Source of the DNA: Micavibrio sp. UBA5703
GTDB taxonomy: Bacteria > Pseudomonadota > Alphaproteobacteria > Micavibrionales > Micavibrionaceae
Length of the DNA: 12,845 nt
Reading direction: 5' to 3'
NCBI GenBank assembly: GCA_002420015.1
Contig: DIHF01000052.1
Span: 465 to 13,309 of the forward strand
This document shows, one piece after another, positions 1 to 7,417 of this stretch. The notes beneath the pieces were generated by a model. The model was not told the DNA's origin. It ran no database searches and worked only from the letters and a program-made list of their open reading frames with translations. The position numbers and the translations under genes are program-made. Every line of letters begins with the position of its first letter. Position 1 is the stretch's first letter.

Positions 1-41
1 ACGTGCGCGATGATGGCGATGTTGCGTATTTGCTGGGTCAT
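1..41 (-). CDS. typA: TypA/BipA ribosome-associated GTPase, N-terminal fragment
   Basis: On the minus strand the ATG at 41-39 opens a frame reading MTQQIRNIAIIAHV before the window ends. This matches the start of TypA/BipA, whose family begins (L/I)RNIAIIAHVDHGKTT, the lead-in to the G1 P-loop. LepA, the closest alternative, reads RNFSIIAHIDHGKST and fits less well; EF-G and EF-Tu fit worse. TypA is a translational GTPase that binds the 70S ribosome and supports growth at low temperature and under stress. A Shine-Dalgarno-like ACGGAAG lies about 8-14 nt upstream on the same strand. Only 13 full codons are visible, so domain content cannot be checked. The gene diverges from the lipase-like gene at 170, with about 128 bp between the two start codons. 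Confidence 0.8.
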   Translation of the reverse strand, partial: MTQQIRNIAIIAH

Positions 42-169
42 TTTCTAACTTCCGTTGTCCTGCCTCAATTTCGGAGGGCAAGTCCTACACATTTTTTAGC
101 AAAAAGGGAAGAAAAATCGGCTGTTTGCCCGGTATGGCGCGGATGGTACTATGCCGGAAGGATAGGGGC

Positions 170-850
170 ATGAGCAAAGAAACCGCAGATAAAGACATCG
201 TTGTGCTGCTGCACGGCATCGGCCATACGATGTGGAATATGGCTTTGATGGAAAGGCGGCTCAAGCGTGAGGGGTACAAGACCCTCAATCTTTCCTATCC
301 TTCCCGGAAATACCGCATCGAGGCGCTTTCGATCTGGCTGGGTGAAAGGCTGGAGCGGCAGGGCGTCTGGGCGCGGGGACAAAAGGTGCATTTCGTGACC
401 CATTCGATGGGCGGGTTGGTAACACAGCATTATCTGGAGACGAACAAAAACAGCATTCCGCAGGGCAGGCTGGGCCGGGTTGTGATGCTGGGGCCGCCCA
501 ACGGCGGCAGCGAGGTCGCCGATTTCCTGCATAAAATGAGGCTTTATAAATGGGTGTTCGGCCCGGCAGGGCAGGAATTGACCACCCTTGTCAGGGCCGG
601 TATCAGGATAACCCCGTGGTATGAACTTGGCGTTATTGCGGGGACGCGGAGCTGGATGTATCCGCTGGCGGCGGTGACGATGAAAAAACGCGCCAATGAC
701 GGCTGCGTCACCGTCGATAGCACGAAAATCGACGGGATGAAGGAACATATCACATTGCCGTTGCTGCACGGCTTTATGGGGTGGAACAGGGCTGCGCAGC
801 GACAAACGGCCAGTTTTTTAAAGACAGGGAGATTTACGCATGGCGGCTAA
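170..850 (+). CDS. Lipase-like alpha/beta hydrolase
   Basis: A 226-residue alpha/beta hydrolase of the bacterial lipase/PGAP1-like type. It opens with beta-strand VVLLHGIGH (11-19), whose HG forms the oxyanion-hole motif. The nucleophile elbow is THSMGG with Ser79, then GPPNGGS (108-114). The acid is probably Asp177 or Asp183 in NDGCVTVDS, and the catalytic His is His200 in LLHGFMG. This order and the 'DG.V.V.S...H' ending are typical of triacylglycerol or phospholipid lipases. No signal peptide or membrane helix is evident, so it is probably cytoplasmic or peripheral. The start at 170 is preferred because AGGGG precedes it; upstream in-frame starts (TTG 125, ATG 134) lack a better site. The last 11 nt overlap the start of the next gene, so the two are likely translationally coupled. 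The pairing suggests a substrate among phospholipids or lysophospholipids, but that is inference. Confidence 0.85.
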   Translation: MSKETADKDIVVLLHGIGHTMWNMALMERRLKREGYKTLNLSYPSRKYRIEALSIWLGERLERQGVWARGQKVHFVTHSMGGLVTQHYLETNKNSIPQGRLGRVVMLGPPNGGSEVADFLHKMRLYKWVFGPAGQELTTLVRAGIRITPWYELGVIAGTRSWMYPLAAVTMKKRANDGCVTVDSTKIDGMKEHITLPLLHGFMGWNRAAQRQTASFLKTGRFTHGG

Positions 851-3800
851 TCAGTTTTTATTGCTCGGGACAAAGCGCTTTTTACCGCTGTTCATCACGC
901 AGTTTCTCGGCGCGTTTCATGACAATCTATATAAAAACGCGCTGGTCGTGCTGCTGCTCTACAGCATGTCGATCGAGGCCAATCTCGACCCCAAGCTTTT
1001 GACGACGCTGGCGGCGGGGATTTTTATTTTGCCCTATGTCCTGTTTTCGGCGCTCGGCGGATTGCTGGCGGATAAGTACCGCAAGAACAGGGTTATCCGC
1101 GTCATCAAGGCCGTCGAGATCGCCATTGCCGGGCTGGGGACGATGGCCCTTTTAAGCGGCTCCTTATACCTGTGTTATGCGGCGCTTTTTGCGCTGGGCA
1201 CGCATTCGGCGTTTTTCGGCCCCAGCAAATACGCGATCCTGCCGCAGCATTTGCAAAAGGGCGAGTTGATCGGCGGCAATGCGCTGCTGGCGACGGGGAC
1301 GTTTCTGGCTATTTTAGCAGGCACGCTGGTTGGTGTGACGGTGGTGTCGCTGCCTTCGGGGACGGTAATGATTTGTGGTGGGCTTATTTTGTGCGCCGCG
1401 CTGGGCTATATCTCGAGCCTTTTCATCCCCGAAGCCCCGGCCAAGGCCCCCGACATCAGGCTCAATTTCAACCCCGTAACCGAGACGTGGAATATTCTGC
1501 GCTACACCATGACGCATGAGCGCGCCGTCGTGCGATCGATCCTGGGTATTGCCTGGTTTTATTTCATGGGCGGCATGTTCATGGCCCAGTTCCCCAACTT
1601 CACCGAGGAAACTTTGGGTGCGAACCAGCATGTTCTGGCGCTTTTTCTTGTGATTTTTTCGGTGGGGATCGGGATTGGCGGGCTTCTCAATAACCGGTTG
1701 CTGCGCGGGCGGGTCGAAGCGGTCTATGTGCCGTTGGCGGTTCTGGGTATTACGCTTTTTTCCTTCGATCTGATCTGGGCATCGGATGGCCGCATTTTGC
1801 CCGGCGCGCTGATAACGCTGGGCGAGTTTGCCGCTGTTCCCGCAAACTGGCGCATATTGTTCGACATCATGATGATCGCCGTTTGCGGCGGGTTGTTCGT
1901 CGTGCCGCTCAACGCCATTGTGCAGCAATTCACACCCGAAGATCATCGCGCCCGCGTTCTGGCGGGAAGTGCCATTGTCGATGCTTTTTTTATAGTCGCG
2001 TCTTCGGCGGTTTCGGCGGTGCTTATCATGAAGGGTTGGAGCGTGACGGACCTGTTTTTTGTCTTCGCGGTGGCCAACGCTTTTGTTGCGCTTTACATCT
2101 GCCGCTTGCTTCCCGATTACCTGCTCAAAAGCATGCTGCAGGGCGTGTTCAAGCTGCTCTACAAGGTCGAGGTGCGCGGCCTTGAGAATTTCGAGAAGGC
2201 CGGCCCCCGCGCCGTTATCGTCGGCAATCACGTTTCGCTGCTGGACCCGCCCCTGCTGGCGGCGTTCCTGCCCGGAAAGCCGATGTTTGCGGTCAACAGC
2301 TTCGTGGCCGAATGGGTATGGGTGAAGCCTTTCCTCAAGCTGGTCGATGCGTTTCCGCTGGACCCGACAAATCCGTTTTCCCTGAAGGCGCTTATCCGCA
2401 AGGTTCAGGAAGACAAGCATGTCGTGATTTTCCCTGAAGGCCGCCTGACGGAGACGGGCGCGTTGATGAAGGTCTATGACGGCCCCGGCATGATCGCCGA
2501 CAAGGCGGATGCAATTGTGCTTCCGGTGCGGCTGGACGGGGTGCAGCATACGTCCTTTGCAAGGCTCAAGGGCAAGGTGCCGCTGCGTAAATTCCCGAAA
2601 ATCACCATCACGATTTTGGAGCCGCGCAAGTTCAGGATCGATGAGGGGCTGAAGGGACGCAACCGCCGCGCCGCCGCCGGACGCCAGCTTTACAACCTGA
2701 TGGAAGAAATGATGTTCCTTACGGGCGACCGGGAACAGACATTATATGAGGCTATGCTGCGTGCGCGGTACATCAACGGCGACGACGCTGTTATCGCCGA
2801 AGATATCCAGCGCAAGCCGATGAAATTCAAAAAGCTGATACAAGGCTCGCTGGTGCTGGGGCGTAAATTTGCTGCGCTCACAGGCAAGGGCGAGAATGTC
2901 GGGGTCATGCTGCCCAATTCCGTCGGCGCAATAGTGACGTTTTTTGCGTTGCAGGCTTTCGGGCGCGTGCCCGCCATGCTGAATTTTTCGGTCGGCGCGG
3001 CCTCATTGGTTTCGGCGTGCCAGACCGCAAAAATAAAGACGGTTTTGACGTCGCGGCGCTTTATCGAGATGGGCAGGCTTGAGGCGCTGGTCGAAGGGAT
3101 TTCCGCTCATGCCAAAATTGTTTATCTGGAAGATGTCAGGGCCGGAATCGGCTTTGGCGACAAGCTTTTCGGGCTTTTTGCCGATCCGGCCCGCGTGCAT
3201 GAAAAGCAAAAAATCGGCCCGAATGATCCGGCGCTGGTACTATTCACGTCCGGTTCGGAAGGGCTGCCCAAGGGGGTTGTGCTGTCGCATGCCAACATCA
3301 TGAGCAATATCGTCCAGCTTTCGAGCCGTGTCGATTTCAACGCGCAGGACATCGTGTTCAACTGCCTTCCGATGTTTCATTCTTTCGGCCTGACGGGTGG
3401 GACGTTGCTGCCCATCCTGTCAGGCGTGAAAACGTTTTTATACCCAAGCCCGCTGCACTATAGAATCGTGCCCGAGCTGGTCTATTCCGCCAACGCCACC
3501 ATTATGTTCGGCACCGATACATTTTTGAACGGCTATGCGCGCATGGCCGACCCGTATGATTTTTACCGCATGCGCTATATTTTCGCCGGGGCGGAAAAAG
3601 TGAAAGACGAAACCCGCCGCCTTTATATGGAGCGTTTCGGCGTGCGCATTCTGGAGGGTTACGGCACCACGGAAACCGCGCCTGCGCTGGCTTTGAACTC
3701 CCCCATGCATGTCAGGGCCGGAACGGTGGGGCGCTTTCTGCCCGGCATTGAATTTCGTCTGGAGCCTGTGCCCGGCGTCGATGCGGGCGGGCGTTTATAC

Positions 3801-4256
3801 GTGAAGGGGCCTAATGTCATGCTGGGCTATTACCGCGCCGACAATCCCGGTGTGATCGAGCCGCCTGCGGGTGGCTGGTACGATACCGGCGACATCGTCG
3901 ATATCGACGCGCAGGGCTATGTGAAGATACTGGGCCGCGCCAAACGCTTTGCGAAAATCGCGGGTGAAATGGTGTCGCTGACCAGTGTTGAGGCGCTGGC
4001 GCAGGGCGTTTACCCCGACGCGCAGCACGCGGTGGTTTCGGTTCCGGATGCACGCAAGGGCGAGCAGCTTATTCTTGTGACCACGGCAAAAGGCGCAAAA
4101 AGAGAGGCGTTGTCGGCCCATGCGGGCAAAAGCGGCATGACAGAATTAGCGGTTCCAAAAACCATTCTGGAGGTCACAAAAATGCCTGTGCTGGGAACCG
4201 GGAAGACTGATTATGTTGCGGTGCAGGAGCTTGTGAAGGGCTTTATGCAAGGGTAG
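840..4256 (+). CDS. aas: LplT-Aas fusion: lysophospholipid flippase / acyltransferase / acyl-ACP synthetase
   Basis: One 1138-residue protein holds three modules. Residues 1 to about 425 are an MFS transporter resembling LplT, with GAFHDN at 24-29 and loop motif GGLLADKYRKNR at 73-84. Residues about 440-640 are a PlsC-type acyltransferase, with the HX4D catalytic pair His464/Asp469 and FPEGR at 531-535. Residues about 650-1138 are an adenylate-forming domain, with TSGSEGLPK at 803-811, EGYGTTE at 939-945, YDTGD at 1014-1018 and the C-terminal Lys1122. In E. coli, LplT flips lysophosphatidylethanolamine inward, and Aas activates fatty acid on ACP and reacylates it. The two E. coli proteins add up to about the length seen here. 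The match to Aas is strong throughout (for example PLHYRIVPELVY and GRAKRFAKIAGEMVSL). All catalytic motifs are intact. AGGGAG precedes the ATG at 840. It acts at the inner membrane. Confidence 0.95.
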   Translation: MAANQFLLLGTKRFLPLFITQFLGAFHDNLYKNALVVLLLYSMSIEANLDPKLLTTLAAGIFILPYVLFSALGGLLADKYRKNRVIRVIKAVEIAIAGLGTMALLSGSLYLCYAALFALGTHSAFFGPSKYAILPQHLQKGELIGGNALLATGTFLAILAGTLVGVTVVSLPSGTVMICGGLILCAALGYISSLFIPEAPAKAPDIRLNFNPVTETWNILRYTMTHERAVVRSILGIAWFYFMGGMFMAQFPNFTEETLGANQHVLALFLVIFSVGIGIGGLLNNRLLRGRVEAVYVPLAVLGITLFSFDLIWASDGRILPGALITLGEFAAVPANWRILFDIMMIAVCGGLFVVPLNAIVQQFTPEDHRARVLAGSAIVDAFFIVASSAVSAVLIMKGWSVTDLFFVFAVANAFVALYICRLLPDYLLKSMLQGVFKLLYKVEVRGLENFEKAGPRAVIVGNHVSLLDPPLLAAFLPGKPMFAVNSFVAEWVWVKPFLKLVDAFPLDPTNPFSLKALIRKVQEDKHVVIFPEGRLTETGALMKVYDGPGMIADKADAIVLPVRLDGVQHTSFARLKGKVPLRKFPKITITILEPRKFRIDEGLKGRNRRAAAGRQLYNLMEEMMFLTGDREQTLYEAMLRARYINGDDAVIAEDIQRKPMKFKKLIQGSLVLGRKFAALTGKGENVGVMLPNSVGAIVTFFALQAFGRVPAMLNFSVGAASLVSACQTAKIKTVLTSRRFIEMGRLEALVEGISAHAKIVYLEDVRAGIGFGDKLFGLFADPARVHEKQKIGPNDPALVLFTSGSEGLPKGVVLSHANIMSNIVQLSSRVDFNAQDIVFNCLPMFHSFGLTGGTLLPILSGVKTFLYPSPLHYRIVPELVYSANATIMFGTDTFLNGYARMADPYDFYRMRYIFAGAEKVKDETRRLYMERFGVRILEGYGTTETAPALALNSPMHVRAGTVGRFLPGIEFRLEPVPGVDAGGRLYVKGPNVMLGYYRADNPGVIEPPAGGWYDTGDIVDIDAQGYVKILGRAKRFAKIAGEMVSLTSVEALAQGVYPDAQHAVVSVPDARKGEQLILVTTAKGAKREALSAHAGKSGMTELAVPKTILEVTKMPVLGTGKTDYVAVQELVKGFMQG

Positions 4257-4319
4257 GGGTTGTGAGCAACTCGCGCCCCCAATATCGCAATAATGTTGCA
4301 TTTATGCCCTCGGCAGTTA

Positions 4320-4341
4320 CCATTGTGCCTGTAAACAATGG
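4320..4341. promoter_or_regulatory. 7-bp inverted repeat upstream of the desaturase
   Basis: CCATTGT (4320-4326) and ACAATGG (4335-4341) are exact inverted repeats separated by 8 nt. They end 5 nt before the GAGG ribosome-binding site (4347-4350) of the desaturase. The site could be an operator, or an mRNA hairpin limiting translation. There is no T-run after it, so it is not an intrinsic terminator. Desaturase genes are often controlled by temperature or fatty-acid supply, but the regulator cannot be named from this site. Confidence 0.35.
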
Positions 4342-4356
4342 CAAATGAGGGTATGA

Positions 4357-5424
4357 ATGCTGCGACTTGATTTCGAGACACCGGAGATGGCGGGGGGCGG
4401 CGATGCCCTGCCCATAAAAGAAATCGAGAGGCATTGCAGCAGCTTCAAAGGTGCCGATACATGGCGCAGCGTTTTTCAGCTTGTGACCACACTTGCGCTT
4501 TTTGCTGTGACACTGGCACTTATGATTTACGGCATGGAAATATCTTTCTGGATTCCGGCGGCGCTATTGCTGCCGGCGGCGGGGCTTTTGACGCGCATAT
4601 TTACTCTCCAGCACGATTGCGGCCACGGTTCTTTCTTCAACTCCAAAACCGCAAATGACTGGACCGGACGCATTCTCGCGGTCCTGACGGTAACGCCCTA
4701 TGATTTCTGGCGCCGGGCGCATAACAAGCACCATGCCACCTCCGGCGATCTCGACCGGCGCAGCATCGGCGGTATCGATACGATCACCGTGCGCGAATAC
4801 CAAAACATGCCGAAATGGCAGCAACGGGCATACCGCATCTACCGCAATCCGTTTGTGCTTTTGATGTTCGGGACGCCGTTCTACGTCATGGTTTTGCAAC
4901 GGCTTCCGTTCAATCAGGGAACGGGTTTTTATCCGAATTATCAGACGCTCTCGGCCTCTTCGATATGGAAGAGTATCATGCTGACGAATCTTTCGATTGT
5001 TGTGTTCTTTGGTGTGCTGGGCACGCTGGTCGGGATCGGTCCGTTGCTGGCGGTGTATATTCCGGTCTTGATCGTTACATCGTGGATCGGCGGCTGGCTG
5101 TTTTACATCCAGCACCAGTTCGAAGATACATACTGGGCAGAAAACAAAGATTGGGACATTCACGAAGCCGCGTTGCTGAGCAGCTCTTATTTCGAGCTTC
5201 CCAAGGTTTTGCAGTGGTTTACCGGTAATATCGGGCTGCACCACATCCACCATCTGTGCAGCGGCATCCCGAATTACAAGCTACAGGCGTGCATGGATGC
5301 ACGGCCCGAGCTTAAAACCATCAATAAATTGACCCTGCGCGAAAGCCTGAAATGCCCGTCCCTGAAGCTATGGGACGAAAATCTTAAAAAGCTGGTTGGT
5401 TTTCATCAGGTGGAAAGTGTTTGA
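4357..5424 (+). CDS. Membrane fatty acid desaturase (type 1, delta-12-like)
   Basis: A 355-residue integral membrane di-iron desaturase. The three diagnostic histidine boxes are present and correctly spaced: HDCGH at 86-90, HNKHH at 122-126 and HHIHH at 295-299. Hydrophobic stretches at about 40-85 and 210-255 flank the boxes, as expected for four membrane helices with the iron site on the cytoplasmic face. The family introduces a cis double bond into acyl chains of membrane lipids, using O2 and reduced ferredoxin or cytochrome b5-type donors. The general layout resembles the delta-12/omega-6 group, but the double-bond position cannot be read from sequence. GAGG at 4347-4350 sits 6 nt before the ATG. 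The gene lies 100 bp after the LplT-Aas fusion on the same strand, so it may be co-transcribed or separately regulated. It fits a membrane-fluidity role next to phospholipid remodelling. Confidence 0.92.
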   Translation: MLRLDFETPEMAGGGDALPIKEIERHCSSFKGADTWRSVFQLVTTLALFAVTLALMIYGMEISFWIPAALLLPAAGLLTRIFTLQHDCGHGSFFNSKTANDWTGRILAVLTVTPYDFWRRAHNKHHATSGDLDRRSIGGIDTITVREYQNMPKWQQRAYRIYRNPFVLLMFGTPFYVMVLQRLPFNQGTGFYPNYQTLSASSIWKSIMLTNLSIVVFFGVLGTLVGIGPLLAVYIPVLIVTSWIGGWLFYIQHQFEDTYWAENKDWDIHEAALLSSSYFELPKVLQWFTGNIGLHHIHHLCSGIPNYKLQACMDARPELKTINKLTLRESLKCPSLKLWDENLKKLVGFHQVESV

Positions 5425-5450
5425 CAGGGCGTAATTATTCATAATATTGT
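5421..5450 (+). promoter_or_regulatory. Putative sigma70 promoter for the 192-aa gene
   Basis: A perfect -35 TTGACA (5421-5426) overlaps the desaturase stop codon. TATTGT (5445-5450) lies 18 nt further on as a -10 with 4 of 6 matches. TAATAT (5442-5447) is an alternative at 15 nt spacing. Transcription would start near 5457, giving a leader of about 25 nt. Confidence 0.4.
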
Positions 5451-5481
5451 ACCCTATTGATATTTAAACTGAGTAAAGAAT

Positions 5482-6060
5482 ATGCGTAAACAACCAATGA
5501 TGGTCGTCAGGCGCCATAGCGGCGGAGTTGCCGACACAGGTAATAGTTCTCCTTTCAATGCCGTGCTTGGCGATGTTTTTATCACTGCGAATAAGTCCAA
5601 CGGACAGACCCCCGTTATTGCGGATATCGAGCCTTGGTATCCCGCAGCAGAGGGCAAGAAAGCCGAGTTTAACGAAACCGTTACAACGATCTGCGCCAAC
5701 CTCCATACAAACATAGTTAAGGCTGTTGATTCATATCTTGAGGAATATTCCAAATCCACCGATTCATTAACCAATCGCCAGATCAAAGACAAAATCAATG
5801 GCGTTCTGGTTGATTGCGTACAAAGCGCCTGCCGGTTATTTAGTGAGACACATACGTTGCACCTGAAAGGCATCAACGCAGGGAAAATCGATACCGATGA
5901 TTTGGGGCGTGGCGTGGTTAGGTTCAGAACCAAATACGCCGACAAGATTGCCGGAGTGCTTGGAAAAAAAATCTCTGCTGAAATAGATGCGACAATAACG
6001 GATATCGGCAACGGCGTTGAAACGCAGACTTCTAGGCAACCAGTTCCTGAAACTCCTTAA
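5482..6060 (+). CDS. Hypothetical protein, 192 aa
   Basis: I do not recognise this protein. It is 192 residues, rich in Ser, Thr, Asp and Lys, with no signal peptide, membrane helix or obvious catalytic motif. The middle (about 65-125) looks helical, containing NLHTNIVKAVDSYLEEY and the Cys pair in VDCVQSACRLF. The N-terminus (MRKQPMMVVRRHSGG) is basic and the tail is Pro/Thr rich. The start at 5482 has only a weak GAGTAAAG-like site upstream, but a TTGACA promoter lies at 5421. A frame of similar length on the opposite strand has unlikely composition, so the plus-strand reading is preferred. Its 3' end runs 29 nt into the convergent formyltransferase gene. A cytoplasmic protein of narrow distribution is the best guess; it could also be a decayed or recently acquired gene. 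Confidence 0.6.
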   Translation: MRKQPMMVVRRHSGGVADTGNSSPFNAVLGDVFITANKSNGQTPVIADIEPWYPAAEGKKAEFNETVTTICANLHTNIVKAVDSYLEEYSKSTDSLTNRQIKDKINGVLVDCVQSACRLFSETHTLHLKGINAGKIDTDDLGRGVVRFRTKYADKIAGVLGKKISAEIDATITDIGNGVETQTSRQPVPETP

Positions 6061-6877
6061 GATAAACAAATCCATCCTGCGCAGCGATGACGACATGGCG
6101 GCCCGGCCTTAGTACGACGGTTCCTGGCTCAAACTTGTGTTTTTGCTTCCAGACGCTGTAGTCGAACACGGCCCAGGTCAGCCCGTCAAAACGCGCCAGC
6201 GAGCCGTAACGTCCGAAGGCGCGGCCTATTGTGTCGATGTCGGCGACGGTTTTTCTCCAGTCCAGAACGCGCATTTCTTCTGTCGGCGGCGGGAAATGGA
6301 GAGCTTCTTTTTCATTTTGCGGCGTTGCTTCTTTCCACAGTTGCGGCAGATTTTCCATCACCATCGAGAGAATGTCCGGGCCGCGCAGCGCAATCCGCGC
6401 CGACAGGGTTTCGACATCTTCGCGCAAGGATAGCGGCAATTCTTCCTGATAGAGGATGTCGCCCTTGTCGAATTGCTCGGTCAATTTGTGCACCGTTATC
6501 CCCGAGGCTTCCGGCGCCATCATGATGATGTAAGGTGTCGGCATGATGCCGCGCCCCTTGGGCAGAAGCGATGGATGAAAATTGATGCCGCAGGCTTTGG
6601 TGCGGTCGATCGGCGGGATTTTATAGGGATATCCGGCCGATAAAAAGCATCCGGTGCCTTTGCCGGTGAATGACGCGATATCTTTCGGGGTTGGTTTTTC
6701 CAGAGAAATCGGAATGCCGTGCTGCGCGGCGTAGGCTTGCGTGCGCGTATTGAAATTGAAAATATTGTCGCATTCAAAGCTGAAAATGCCGATAAGCTCG
6801 TGCCCGTCGGCAACCAGCCGCTCGACGGAATCCATCATAAAGTCATAGCCGAAAAAAACGAATTTCATGGAGCTCAT
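6032..6877 (-). CDS. Formyltransferase-fold protein (Fmt/GART family)
   Basis: A 281-residue member of the 10-formyltetrahydrofolate-dependent formyltransferase family. The catalytic triad is visible: Asn99 and His101 in NFHPSLLPKGRG (99-110) and Asp137 in FDKGDIL. The N-terminal KFVFFGYDF resembles the MKIVFFGT opening of Fmt. After about residue 200 the sequence changes character (VLDWRKTVADIDTIGRAFGRYGSLARFDG) and resembles the small C-terminal domain of Fmt/ArnA-like enzymes, which helps choose the substrate. It is shorter than housekeeping Fmt (about 310 aa), and no tRNA-synthesis neighbour such as def is present. A sugar or other amino-compound formyltransferase is therefore as likely as methionyl-tRNA formyltransferase. 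The first ATG (6877) has no Shine-Dalgarno site; Met4 (6868) is an alternative start. It diverges from the 169-aa gene with 20 bp between start codons. Confidence 0.85.
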   Translation of the reverse strand: MSSMKFVFFGYDFMMDSVERLVADGHELIGIFSFECDNIFNFNTRTQAYAAQHGIPISLEKPTPKDIASFTGKGTGCFLSAGYPYKIPPIDRTKACGINFHPSLLPKGRGIMPTPYIIMMAPEASGITVHKLTEQFDKGDILYQEELPLSLREDVETLSARIALRGPDILSMVMENLPQLWKEATPQNEKEALHFPPPTEEMRVLDWRKTVADIDTIGRAFGRYGSLARFDGLTWAVFDYSVWKQKHKFEPGTVVLRPGRHVVIAAQDGFVYLKEFQELVA

Positions 6878-6884
6878 ATTACGC

Positions 6885-6891
6885 TAGAATA
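6885..6891. promoter_or_regulatory. Shared symmetric -10 element between divergent genes
   Basis: The heptamer TAGAATA reads TAGAAT on the plus strand and TATTCT on the minus strand, so both directions have a -10-like box. The plus-strand box ends 7 nt before the ATG at 6898, and the minus-strand box ends 8 nt before the ATG at 6877. Transcripts would therefore begin at or within about 2 nt of both start codons. Matching -35 hexamers are poor on both strands. Confidence 0.4.
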
Positions 6892-6897
6892 CGGGGC

Positions 6898-7407
6898 ATG
6901 TACAAACCCGGCGATATCGTTCACGTCAACGACACTATGCAAACGGATTATTCCTACCGTCTGACCGCGCCGATGGGAAAGGGGTTTGATGCGGGATTCG
7001 AGCCGCATTTCAGCCCGAAGGAAATGCTGAAGCTCGGCGTTTTCGAGGGCAAATACTGCAACGATTGCCGTGATGAATTTCCAAAGGACTGGTTCAGGGA
7101 AGCAAAGCTGAGTGATATTGCCGATCCTGAACTCAATTGTTTCAAGATCAAAAGCCGCCAGTCGTTACAGATTTGGCAGCGCAACGGGTGGATCATCGAA
7201 CCTGACCCGCGTGGCTGGTTTCAATGGTATTGCCGCTATTATCTCGGACGGCGGATTCCCGAAATCGACGGATTCCAGATCAAGCGTTGGCGCGCCTTTC
7301 GCCGCCATGCGGCGCAGGTGAAGGCGAATTGCGATGAGGGAAATCTATTGTGCAGGCCAAGGCAAAGACAGGCTTTGCTGCAGTGGTCGTATGATCCGTT
7401 TATTTAA
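6898..7407 (+). CDS. Conserved hypothetical protein, 169 aa, Cys/Trp-rich
   Basis: A 169-residue soluble protein. I recognise its pattern as that of a widely conserved uncharacterised bacterial family, but know no function for it. Features include MLKLGVFEGKYCNDCRDEFP (43-62, with Cys54 and Cys57 two residues apart), a Trp/Arg-rich segment DPRGWFQWYCRYYLGRR (103-119), and a basic C-terminus with RPRQRQALLQW (153-163). Further cysteines are at 81, 112, 145 and 152. The spacing could suit metal binding, but no standard zinc-finger pattern is complete. The density of Arg, Trp and Tyr is compatible with nucleic-acid binding, which is only inference. The ATG directly follows ACGGGGC and lies 7 nt after a TAGAAT box, so the mRNA may be leaderless. 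It ends 10 bp before the convergent FlgC-like gene. Confidence 0.85.
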   Translation: MYKPGDIVHVNDTMQTDYSYRLTAPMGKGFDAGFEPHFSPKEMLKLGVFEGKYCNDCRDEFPKDWFREAKLSDIADPELNCFKIKSRQSLQIWQRNGWIIEPDPRGWFQWYCRYYLGRRIPEIDGFQIKRWRAFRRHAAQVKANCDEGNLLCRPRQRQALLQWSYDPFI

Positions 7408-7417
7408 GGATATATTC

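Noticed and set aside
1..41. LepA or EF-G as the left-edge gene
   Set aside because: RNIAIIAHV matches TypA; LepA has RNFSIIAHI, and EF-G has a different lead-in.
149..805. 218-codon frame antisense to the lipase-like gene
   Set aside because: The plus strand shows an intact hydrolase triad. The antisense product is Pro/His/Arg rich without motifs.
1314..2549. 411-codon open frame antisense to the LplT-Aas gene
   Set aside because: It is fully antisense to a protein with clear MFS and acyltransferase motifs. Its translation is rich in His, Arg and Gln with no domain, the usual shadow of a GC-rich gene.
4564..5253. 229-codon frame antisense to the desaturase
   Set aside because: It is antisense to all three histidine boxes, and its composition is not protein-like.
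5454..6011. 185-codon minus-strand frame opposite the 192-aa gene
   Set aside because: It is Ser/Thr/Leu rich with almost no acidic residues and no ribosome-binding site. The plus strand has a TTGACA promoter and more natural composition. The choice is not certain.
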